NCBI RefSeq assembly: GCF_036417845.1
Contig: NC_089978.1
Span: forward strand, 162,003,962 to 162,067,961
Reading direction: 5' to 3'
Source of the DNA: Apteryx mantelli
Taxonomy: Eukaryota; Chordata; Aves; Apterygiformes; Apterygidae
Length of the DNA stretch: 64,000 nucleotides
Position 1 is the first letter of the stretch, and each line of letters opens with the position of its first letter. Shown one piece after another: positions 55,302 through 64,000 of this stretch. The notes under the pieces were generated by a model. The model saw nothing but the letters and a program-made list of their open reading frames with translations. It did no database searches and had not been told where the DNA came from. The translations under genes were made by a program, and so were the position numbers.

Positions 55302-58300
55302 GAAAGCCTTAAAGCAAAGTTATCTTCAAAAATAACTCTTGGAGAACATTTCCAAGATGTGATAATTCATCTTCTGAAGCTGTATGCCTGTGTTCCCATT
55401 ATCTGAAACCAGAAAAAGCACTGCCACACTGCAATGGAAGATCAAGCATCAGCTTCTTGACTCCTGCATACTGGAGCGATGAAATGAATTGCAGGGAAAA
55501 CCTACTTTCTGTCACAGAGCAATAGCAGAGGTCCAGCTTTCTCACTGGCCCACATATGGAGCAATACTGATGTCAGCCTGCATAGTTTCTCACTCTAAAA
55601 AGACCAAAAAGGACAGCTCTCGGGATCTGTAAGAGTTTGGATCTTCAAGCCAAAAGAACCCAGGGACACATCACTAACACAGGTCAAACACAAAAGAAGC
55701 CAGTCAATACCATCTTCACAGATATATCTGGAAGGAATGAGACAGAAAGACGACAGTAACAAGCTAACATTCAGGAAGAAAATAGAAAGAACCTGGTATA
55801 AAGCTTTAAAGCAAGGAAAACAAAGTGTCCAGATAGGTCTCCGCTGGGTACTCTCTTTCATTGCTCCCCTCCCCAGTCCAAGATGCCTAGAAAACTCCCA
55901 GGTGCCACTTGGACTTGAACTCTCTACCCATCTGGGCAGTCAGCACAGCAGGTTGCACGTTCTCCTGCACAGCCTCCTATAAGCCCACGTCCCAGTAGCC
56001 AAAGCTACTTAGCACAGGACAGATGGCTCCTACCTGGCTTTGTGTACAAACATCATCCAATTGCATTCATTTTCATCAGTCATAATGATGCAGAACTCCA
56101 GGACGCCACTGTGATAGATCTAACGGGAAAAACAAACAAAAAAATCCACACCAAAACGCAATGTTAGGGTAAAATGCGGCAACAGAAACAGTCAAAGACA
56201 GCTTCTTTCTTTAAGAGAGGAAGCGTTTACTTAGACTGAGCAGTGAAGTCTCCATTCCCGCTGCCAAGATCACAGCCCTGTTCTTACTCCTTATTTGCCC
56301 TTTCACACAGGAATCCTGACCTCTCCACTACCCAGGAGGCTAGAAAAACTGTTTATCAGCAACTTTCCCACTCACCACTTTTAGCTCCCAGCAGAAATGC
56401 ATTTGGCTGTTTTTCTTACAAGTTAAACTTATGAATAATAGTATCTGGGCAAACAGTACATGCTTTATTTTATACAGACCACTTTTATTTTCTCAACATG
56501 AACTGATGAGAAAAAGAAAGCTTTAAAGTAGCTTTCCTACAGCAAATGATTAATCACCTGTGGGAACTTTCAACAAACAATGATATAAAGCAAATAAACA
56601 AATGCTGCCCTAGAAATTGATATACAATCTTTGCTACAATTCCACAGAGATACTGGAAACCACAAACAGCCCTTTAAAAGAAAAGGTGTTAAAGGTTGTT
56701 GTACTTCAGGACTGATTACCAGTATATTACATGCTGTATGGGTCTGCTGTGCGGGTAATAAGTATTAAGCAATCAAACAAATTGCTGAAATAGGTCTAAC
56801 TTCAGGTGAGGATGATAATGTTAAAGCTGCTGTGTCCTGTGGTGGCTTTCACAAGACACAGGCACACTTGCAGGATTTGTGAGCCGTAACATCCACTCAC
56901 CTTCCAGATGTGACTGGCTGCTTTGTCCGTCCAGTCAGCCTCCTCCAAAGAATGGCTTTGCTGCCCGATCAAAGGTCCAAAACAAGTCTTTACAGGAATG
57001 GTTTCTCGTGTCCACACACCTATCAGTAGAAGATAAACATCTGCAGAAATCAATTATAGAAACAACTAATCATGCATAACAAGGAGATGGGAGGTTTATG
57101 AGATAACGCTCCAAGAGTAATATCTAAGCACAAGATCATCAAAGCTTCTACTTCACATGTAGAACACACCTACTGCAGAAACAAGAACCACCACCACCAC
57201 ATGACACTATTGGGAGCCGCTTTGTTGTAATTACAAATACTTATTTTGTTTGTCAAAAGCAAGTAATTTACTTTCCAGTAAGCTATAAGAACTAAGATCC
57301 TAACCACTTGTACCAATTAAAATTTTCATTGCACTTTCTGCAGAAGCAGAAAATACTAGTTTCAGTAACTACATTTCGCCTACCTAATCCCCAGGAATTT
57401 CCAGAATTGTTGCTGGGCATTGTTAAGCAGCTTCTGCATTTCTCCCCAGAGGCAGCTGTATTTCTGTCATGGGCAGAGGGATTCCTGCGTGTATATTATT
57501 TATTATTAAACACTTATATATATAGGTCTACAAGAATACACTGAATAGCTTTCAGGAATACACTGGAAACTAGTGCAGCTTGAAAAGAACAGATGTAATC
57601 TACTCTTAACAAGCAGCATCACTAAGCAAGCCAATAATCACATTCTTCTCTAGCCTTCAGATCTTTAGAGTATTGTACTGTACTCTTCGATTTCCAGGTG
57701 TCAATGGCATGAAATACAGTAACAAGGTCCACATCCAATGACAAGGTCACAGTCTACATGCCAAATGCAAATGAGGGAGGAAGAAGAGAAAAGAGGCACT
57801 TGTGATCAATTCTCCAATGAGAGCATCCAGAAGACGTAGCAAACGAGGCTGATGAACAAGAAATCTCCTCCATTATTTCTAATCATTATCTTCCCCAAAA
57901 CTGCAGTTACTATAATGTTTTCCCAAAAAGCTGTGCCTGGGCAGTTTAGCACATGGTAAGAATAAACATCATACTTGGCTTGTTCTTGACCCTACCAAGT
58001 ATTTCAGCTAATACTCTGTGGCAGCACCCCAAGAATCTAAACAGTGACCAGAGGACAAGCAGCTCTTACATAATATAAGAAGTCATGGGGATTACAAAAG
58101 AGGGAACCACCTCTCTATGGCAGTGTATCTTTCCCATATTAAAATCCCTAAGGTTTGCGATTTCGGGAGGTGGATGTATTTTAAACTGCTCCATAGAAAC
58201 ATACAGTAATTCGATTCTTACCCACTTCAGCTCCCATGATAGACTGTCGGAGGACAAGCTGCTTAGGGAGAGAAAGCCTGGCACGGCTCTCTATCGGGGT

Positions 58301-61300
58301 GTCAGGAACAAAGGTGACAGGCCCATGATCTGGGCAGTCTGAGGGATATGCCTTGTCACACAGCGTGCACCCTGCAGAGAGGGAAAGGGACAACAGGGAT
58401 CAAAAGGATGCAACAGCCCCTGTGGTGCCGTCAGCTCCCGACCAACATGTTTCGGCTCAGTCCCTGCCAGAGATGTTTTGTCTGAACTCATACAAGGGGT
58501 ACAGAACTTGAAAGGTAAAAATCCTATAATGTTCAAAGAGCAGGCTGCTTCTGTGTGGTTTAACACATCAGCTTTACCAGCTTTTACTCAGAAGAACATG
58601 AATCACTTGACTACAGTCAGGTAGTACATGTGGCTGCTCCTATCCAATTCAGATCAAACATGAGGATTTCCTACTCACCTTACTGATGGTAACTTAATCT
58701 TCTAGACTTATCCCTACAGGGGCAATCTAGCCATGGGACAGAGTCCGCTCTTCACCAAAACTACTACAATACTCTGATGGCAGTCTCCCCAAAGCTGGCA
58801 TTAATACTAATGATGGAGAGAGCCCTTTTCTTTCAGATCACAAGTGAAATTTCTTCTATTGGCAGGTAAAAAAAAAAAAAAACACAAGTCAGACCAAACC
58901 AAACACTGCCTGACTGGTTAAGTTTTCTGAATTTACCAGAAACACAAGTGTTTTCTTGCATGTAAAACCTCAAGGATAATCACGCACAGGGACAGGAAGG
59001 TCTTCTTTCTAAAATTCTTCTAATTTGAACCCACATATCCCCTTATTTCCAATTAAATTCAGACAATGCACAGGTTTTCATGGCAGCAGAAACCTGGCCT
59101 CATTGTTGCTCTTGAAGGGCCTACTGCGGTAAACTCATGTAGTACCTTTATGAGATGTCACTGAATGGAACAAAAACATAGGTCCAAGAACAGGCAGTAG
59201 CATCATTCTTCCAGTCTGTCATTCAGCTTAAGTACTGCTGATAAATAAACCACTGGAAGATATTTTTATGCAGTCCAATAATTTCAGGAAAAAGCACAGC
59301 ATAAAACACTTCTAGAAACATTCCTGTCATTTTACTTCTATATAAAAGGAGCAATGAACACCCATTCAGCAACCACTCTCCTGATGAATCTTTCTTCTTC
59401 TGAACAGCTAATTAAGCAGAGTCTCCACAAAGACTTTTTTTGTCCTCTTTAGGCTCAACTTTGGTATGACAGACTTATTGCAGAAGCAATCTTCACCTGG
59501 CATAAACAACAGCTTCATTAATTTTTTTGGGGGGGGTAGGGGGGGAGAGAGAGCTTTGGGGATAATCCCTTAATATGTCAGACTACTGTAATCTGGCCCC
59601 ATACAAAGTACAAATTAAGCAACTAAAAATTTAGAGATATGTAGGTACAATTACTTAGGTAGAGCTTGTATAATATTTGCTTCATGTGTACACATGACAT
59701 GTAGAAGTACTGCAACCACAACAACCAGACCTGAGTAAGGAGAAACACTGTTCGTAACAGTTGTTTTTAGCCTTGCATATCACAGACCACTGGGGGTTCA
59801 TGGACTAGCCCCAACGAGGCAAAAAGGAAGAAAAGCAAGTTTTAGGCATGTGACATTTCTAAAGGGGTTCACACCTCCACCTGCAAAGGTTTAGGGTTCC
59901 ATACATTTTTTAAGATGATGAATAAATCCCCACATTCTAAGGCATGTGCAATATACTGTTTCCTTTTCACCTTCTTCCCTGCCAAATAATGCAAGGAAAT
60001 CACAGTGTTTTACTTCTCTGATTTAGGCACCCATGACTGCAAACAAAGGTGACAAGTACTACTTAATGTTTTACAAAATCTTTCTGCAAAAGGCCCCAAC
60101 CCCTGCTTTCCCAGTGAGGAAAGATCATCAACAGGCTCTAAGACAACTCCTCCTCCTTGTTGTCACTCATCCAAAAATTCATGTTTTACTCAGGAGAAGT
60201 TTAAAAACAACAACAAAAAGTTAAAATATAAACCTTTCCAAGCGAAAGATCTATTTTGCAAATCACATGAAAGCTCTAGGAGTGGAACAGCTATTATAAT
60301 ATCTTACCAATGGGGAATGTCAGCTAGGAAACAGCTTTAGACTAGTTTAAATATAGCAACAATAAACTGGCACACCAAACCTCTCTGGAGTGAATGAGAG
60401 AAGGGATTTCATCACTGGCATTGTGGATATCAAAGTATTTTGATTGTTATTTGTTCAACATGCCCTTATAGTCAGCAACAGATGCTAGTATGAACTTCTG
60501 AGGGCATCAGTTGTGAAACTTTTCCACTAAGAGTTATAATTTTATCATAGTTCTAAACCCACCTGATTTTAAGTTATATTTCACCACAAAAAAATGGAAG
60601 TTTTGTTCAAGTGCCTGACTAGATTCAGAGGACTATGCACCTAAATTCCACCTCTCACATTGCTAACACTGTTTCTTTCAACTTCTTTAAAAAGATCTGC
60701 AGGCAAAGCTTGTCATAAGAATCTGACAGATACAGGACCAGTTTGCGTGCAAAGGCAGCACTCAGCACTCCTACCACAACAAACAAAACTGAATATAAAA
60801 GCTGGCCTTACACTTCAGTGGCAGGAAGCCAGTCATGCCGCTGCTGGAAGTTCAAAGACCTCTGTCCCAGCAAATGAGAACTCCACAGTTCTCGAACACC
60901 ACCCCTTTAACTGTGACAGGATCAAGAGAGTGCAATGTCCAGTGCTCCTCTCTTCCCAGGAGATCAGCTAACTTCTGCACTGAAGTCCTTTGATGAGAAT
61001 AATTAGAAACATTAAAAACTTCCCTCCCTTTCTGCTCTTCTTTCCAGTAGGTCCTGTTGATAACCATATTTTCACAATGATTGTTCAAGGTTTAATTTTA
61101 CAAAAATCACACATTATACTCAACAATTATACAAACATGAGGAAGTGTACAGCGTGGGCATTTTTTTAAGGGAGCAAGAAGAGTCATTTTTGAAGTGACT
61201 TTACAAAACAACAGTCTCATTGCAAAGGGCAGTATCAGCTATCTACAAAAGCCAAGAGGCTCGTAAGGAATTACACTTCCAACCTCAGGGTGGCATGGGA

Positions 61301-62313
61301 AATGGATACAAAGAGAAGAATGCTAAACCATCCCATTACTCCTACTAGTCAGAGGTTAATCCGCAATTGCAGATGTCCAGCTTTTCTGGACTAGTTAAAA
61401 GAAATGTAAGTTTCTTTCACCAGAGATCTGTAAGACTGCTGGCAAGAGACCTCTCCTCCCTCCAGACAAGAGCTGCATAACAAACCCTACCCCAAGAAAG
61501 CAGCAAATGCACACTTACATATGGTGAACAAGGTAGCCATGTTCTCCTTGTTTGAATTGGAGTCTTCCATTTGCAGAGAGGATGGTACGAAGGCAAGATT
61601 GTCTGCAGACACGTCCACGTGACTTGGCCCCATGGCTACTTCCTGATTTATGGAAGACACCGCCACCGGCTCAAGGCTGAGGCCCACTTCATGCAAGGCT
61701 ACAGAGTCCAAGGAAGCTAGATTGTGTGAGGTAGAGAGCGCCACACTCACAGAGTTGGTGCTCATGGCCACAGTATGAATGGAGTCATTTAGTGTGCTGT
61801 CCGATATTCCAGTCACTCGCCCGGCGATGTGGTCGGGCTCCATGACAACGGGGAGTTCCAAAGTGCTACTGTGAATGGGGATGACGCCGCCGTGCCCCAC
61901 AGCATCCGACGTCAAGTTACTGCCCACCGTGTCTACGGCTAAAGGTTCGTGATTCCGGGAGCCATTTGGCATCTGCGAATGATCCCCAGCTACGTCATCC
62001 ATCGTAAGCTCCTCCGTCATCCCATCCGTAGAGATTGGGCTGGTTACTCTCGAAACACTCTCCATAGTGATTGTCGTATCCAGTGTTACTTCGTGGCTGT
62101 CACTAGGATGCAGACTTTGAGCACCATGCGCGTTCACTGTGCGAGAGTCCATGGAGACAATCCCTGGTTCCAGCCCCACGGATCCACTGGGCTGGTACGG
62201 ATCTAGGGCTGAGGGATTATTGGGGACTGACAATGCTGGATTGCTATCAACATTTATAGTGTTGGGATGGATGTACTGAGGTGGAGGTCTGTCAGCCAAG
62301 TAAGATAAGATAC
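50050..62313 (-). CDS. PRDM4: PRDM4, PR/SET domain zinc finger protein 4, eight coding exons (5' end missing)
   Basis: Eight minus-strand exons: 61519-62313, 58222-58371, 56901-57019, 56034-56119, 54734-54861, 53864-54178, 51773-51941, 50050-50359. With one base from the missing exon they give 690 residues and TGA. Human PRDM4 is about 801 residues, so about 111 N-terminal residues lie upstream; they are not found in 62314-64000. Fragment order: Ser/Thr-rich N-terminal region (1-265); C2HC zinc knuckle CTLCDKAYPSDCPDHG (267-282); PR/SET domain (about 302-425, ending LLFYYSRHYA); an atypical finger CHCGKEC...HLSSHIH; then six fingers from WKCSMC, the last closing with Cys; acidic tail (653-663). 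PRDM4 (PFM1, SC-1) is a DNA-binding regulator reported with p75NTR and PRMT5 (family knowledge). All phases match. Confidence 0.97.
50360..51772 (-). other. PRDM4: PRDM4 intron before the last exon
   Basis: 1.4 kb. Contains a poly-A run followed by 11 G at 50845-50855. Two overlapping minus-strand open frames at 50879-51258 lack any domain and look accidental. Confidence 0.8.
50845..50855 (+). repeat. Poly-G tract (11 G) after an A-run
   Basis: A run of A followed directly by 11 G in a PRDM4 intron. Confidence 0.9.
51773..51941 (-). CDS. PRDM4: PRDM4 zinc-finger exon (fingers 4-5)
   Basis: Acceptor ATCCTAG before 51941, donor GTAAGT at 51772. Fingers YRCTLCDKSFTQKAHLESHM and LKCDYCEKLFMRRQDLKQHV, joined by the canonical HTGEKN linker. 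Last Gln codon split (CA|A). Confidence 0.95.
51942..53863 (-). other. PRDM4: PRDM4 intron between finger exons 3 and 4
   Basis: 1.9 kb. About 52490-53190 is a CR1 relic; the rest is unremarkable. Confidence 0.8.
52490..53190 (-). mobile_element. Old CR1 LINE fragment (antisense to plus, sense to PRDM4)
   Basis: The plus strand tracks the complement of the CR1 reverse-transcriptase region in order: ATGCCTTACTGGAGCCCAGA and TTGATGCACTGCATTGCCTT (about 52560-52605), then ATCAAGCAAGCTATCAAGAT, later GAAGCAAAGATATCCACATT and CAAAAATCTTTTGCTATTTT. Many indels; no open frame remains. Ends approximate. Confidence 0.6.
53864..54178 (-). CDS. PRDM4: PRDM4 zinc-finger exon (fingers 1-3)
   Basis: Acceptor TTCAAAG before 54178, donor GTAAGG at 53863. 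Contains the atypical CHCGKECASYADFKAHLSSH finger, a His/Ser/Gly-rich linker, and fingers WKCSMCPQAFISPSKLHVHF and HKCDFCSKAFSDPSNLRTHL. The final Gly of HTG is split by the intron. Confidence 0.95.
54179..54733 (-). other. PRDM4: PRDM4 intron between PR and finger exons
   Basis: 0.55 kb, nothing recognised. Confidence 0.8.
54734..54861 (-). CDS. PRDM4: PRDM4 PR-domain exon 4
   Basis: Acceptor TGCTGTAG before 54861, donor GTAAGT at 54733. Encodes NREEQNLVAYPHDGKIYFCT then SRDIPPEHELLFYYSRHYARQL, including the YYSR end of the PR/SET fold. Confidence 0.95.
54862..56033 (-). other. PRDM4: PRDM4 intron within the PR domain (3-4)
   Basis: 1.2 kb containing the AT repeat and palindrome at 55229-55298; nothing else recognised. 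Confidence 0.8.
55229..55298. repeat. (AT)n repeat with perfect palindrome
   Basis: AT repeats surround six A at 55241-55246 and six T at 55257-55262, giving a perfect inverted repeat centred near 55251-55252, followed by about 18 further AT units. Cruciform-prone sequence. Confidence 0.93.
56034..56119 (-). CDS. PRDM4: PRDM4 PR-domain exon 3
   Basis: Acceptor CCGTTAG before 56119, donor GTAGGA at 56033. Encodes IYHSGVLEFCIIMTDENECN then WMMFVHKA and a split Arg. Its frame is short, so it was found by phase and similarity. Confidence 0.94.
56120..56900 (-). other. PRDM4: PRDM4 intron within the PR domain (2-3)
   Basis: 0.8 kb, AT-rich, nothing recognised. Confidence 0.8.
56901..57019 (-). 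CDS. PRDM4: PRDM4 PR-domain exon 2
   Basis: Acceptor CTGATAG before 57019, donor GTGAGT at 56900. Encodes VWTRETIPVKTCFGPLIGQQ then SHSLEEADWTDKAASHIWK. Confidence 0.95.
57020..58221 (-). other. PRDM4: PRDM4 intron within the PR domain (1-2)
   Basis: 1.2 kb, nothing recognised. Confidence 0.8.
58222..58371 (-). CDS. PRDM4: PRDM4 exon with zinc knuckle and start of PR domain
   Basis: Acceptor CTCTGCAG before 58371, donor GTAAGA at 58221. CTLCDKAYPSDCPDHG (Cys267, Cys270, Cys278, His281 of the fragment) is the knuckle; LPKQLVLRQSIMGAEVG opens the PR domain. Confidence 0.95.
58372..61518 (-). other. PRDM4: PRDM4 intron after the large exon
   Basis: 3.1 kb. A G-rich patch at 59529-59545 is the only clear low-complexity site. 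No additional exon is required: the split Trp codon joins 61519 and 58371 directly. Confidence 0.8.
59529..59545 (+). repeat. G-rich patch (8 G, TA, 7 G)
   Basis: Two long G runs separated by TA, followed by a GA stretch. Possible quadruplex on the plus strand, opposite the PRDM4 coding strand. Confidence 0.85.
61519..62313 (-). CDS. PRDM4: PRDM4 large N-terminal exon
   Basis: Minus-strand acceptor TCTGTCAG at 62321-62314, donor GTAAGTG from 61518. 264 full codons beginning ILSYLADRPPPQYIHPN and ending NSNKENMATLFTI. Proline-rich start, then Ser/Thr/Val-rich sequence (VALSTSHNLASLDSVALHEV) conserved in vertebrate PRDM4; no folded domain seen. Confidence 0.96.
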
Positions 62314-64000
62314 CTGACAGAATGAGAGGGGAAAATAGAAGAAGGTGAGATGACATCTCACTCATTTAAACATTTGACAATGACATCTCATTTAAACAAA
62401 GAGCCAGTCCCTGCAGTACACTACATTAAGACCTAGATCCCTGAAGACACTCTATACATGATGTCCAATTAAGGACTAAAACATGGCTCACAAACTTATG
62501 CCTACCAGACTCTCTTTCCAAGGTGTCATTTGACAACGAAAACAGAGTTTCCATCCAATAAAGCCAGCCTCTACTTGTTTGTCATATTCTGAACAGCCAA
62601 GTTTCCAGCAGCATTTAACCTACGCTCCTTAGTACACAAACTGAATCAGAAAGGAGTTCCTCACATTTTAGTTATAATTTTTCATTCTCAAGAAATAGCT
62701 CACAAAAGATGAAAGACTGATGGTAGAATTAAACATTTCATAATCCCTGGTTACTCTTTGCTAAGAATATGGGAAGTAGAAACAGCTCTCCAAGATATAT
62801 CTTCTTTGCTTAGGTGTTTAAGTTTTAACAATGACTAATTCCTCTAAGACTAAATAACACAATTGTCTCTCTCAGAGCTCAACAGTTGCAATCCTGAAGG
62901 ACCAAGCTAAGGTCTCTCAAAGGTATCCTGAGTTACCCGCTCTCTTTCCTTAAATTAAAAGCATAAAACCTACCAAGGTCCTGATAGCCTGAGAACCAGT
63001 TTGAGAATTTAAATTATAAACCCCAACATCTTTTCTGGTAGCTCTGGAAAGCTCTTCAAAACGTCAGACAACCTTGTAACTTAAGATATGAAGAAACACT
63101 GACCTACACTTACATACTACCAACTTCTCTTGTTGGACAAAGCTGAAAGGTCTTTGGAGGAAATACATCAGCACATTTGTGTAAACAGTACTTCCAGTGG
63201 AGACAGAGAAAGATTTTGCAGATTCTGCAAGATCTGAGTCAGCACGTTTCTTTTTGGCCTTGAACCCTATGAGCCATTTGCTCTGTACAAACTTTCCATT
63301 CAAATATGGACATTATCACTAATATGCATGTATGGATAGTCTTCCTGCAACAGTGGAATAACCCCACAAAAAAGGCTGAGCCAAGAAATTAGTAATAAAC
63401 AGTTTCATTTAATCAACGGTATCAAATATTTCTGCATGGAATACTGCCATGTGGCTTGAACAAGGGAGATTCTTGAAGGCAGTAAGATGACTGACAAAAG
63501 AGCCCTATGAAACATCAAATAATCATCAAGCAGCTTACAAGGAAAAAATATATTTCTGCATAAATTATTCCAGCTCAGAAGAATGGCAAATACCCTTGGC
63601 CCTCAGATGCACTGGCTCCTCCTCTGCCCTTTGGCCACAGGCACTTAGTAGGAAAGGCTACTCCTAAATAGGTAAGTTCAGCCACCAGTTGCAGGTAGTT
63701 GGATGGGATCTAATACGGGCTGCTGTATTTCTTTTCCTAATCCAGGCTAAACCAACAACACTCACTGTGCGACCTTGAAGTTTATCTACCCTCTTCCACA
63801 ATGTCAATCATAGCTATAAAGGAAAACAAGGAGGACATTTAAAGCTCAAATTTCTGTGTCTTGATGTACTTGCATGTAAAATTTTACATTTACACTCTAA
63901 AATGCATGCTAGAGGGAAACTGAGATAGAAATCAGTATGTTAGACCTTTGGAAACCAGCCTTGAACAATAATGAAAAAATCTGTGCCATGGACTAAAGTG
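62314..64000 (-). other. PRDM4: PRDM4 upstream intron, open at the window edge
   Basis: 1.7 kb that shows none of the N-terminal PRDM4 residues expected upstream of GILSYLADRP. A 79-codon minus-strand frame at 63064-63303 has no resemblance. The preceding exon therefore probably lies beyond the window. Confidence 0.7.

Noticed and set aside
63064-63303. 79-codon minus-strand frame as a possible upstream PRDM4 exon
   Set aside because: Sequence does not resemble the proline-rich N-terminus of PRDM4 and has no matching donor phase.

Overview
The window is a stretch of sauropsid (bird or other archosaur/turtle-type) nuclear DNA. The evidence is three multi-exon vertebrate genes with canonical GT..AG introns, old CR1 LINE fragments and a MITE-like element of archosaur/turtle type, and no Alu, B1 or mammalian L1. 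The low repeat load favours a bird, but a crocodilian or turtle cannot be excluded from sequence alone. Gene order and orientation match the conserved vertebrate block ABTB3(BTBD11) - PWP1 - PRDM4 (human 12q23).

Layout. (1) 1-10481, plus strand: the last five coding exons of ABTB3/BTBD11, encoding 192 C-terminal residues with the BTB/POZ domain. The 5' part lies before the window. (2) 10482-30450: about 20 kb with no coding gene I can support. It starts with the ABTB3 3'UTR and holds simple repeats, a 0.9 kb antisense CR1 relic (about 13290-14230), a 320-bp element with about 50-bp terminal inverted repeats (28060-28379), and otherwise unannotated AT-rich DNA. (3) 30455-31140: a CpG island that forms the PWP1 promoter and first exons. 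(4) 30694-47454, plus strand: the complete PWP1 coding region in 15 exons (1515 bp, 504 residues plus stop). (5) 47455-50049: the convergent 3' ends of PWP1 and PRDM4. (6) 50050-62313, minus strand: eight coding exons of PRDM4 encoding 690 residues: the rest of the N-terminal region, zinc knuckle, PR/SET domain and C2H2 zinc fingers. The first exons lie beyond 62313, most likely past the right edge.

The genes are neighbours by conserved synteny and are not an operon. PWP1 is a WD-repeat nucleolar/chromatin factor for ribosome biogenesis, PRDM4 a PR-domain zinc-finger regulator, and ABTB3 an ankyrin/BTB protein. Every exon junction was joined by reading frame, and phases match at every junction, so I see no frameshift or broken exon.

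I found no previously undescribed system. The most useful second looks are the inverted-repeat element, the old CR1 relics, a repeated short motif in the intergenic DNA, and several structure-prone simple repeats (a perfect AT palindrome and long G or C runs).
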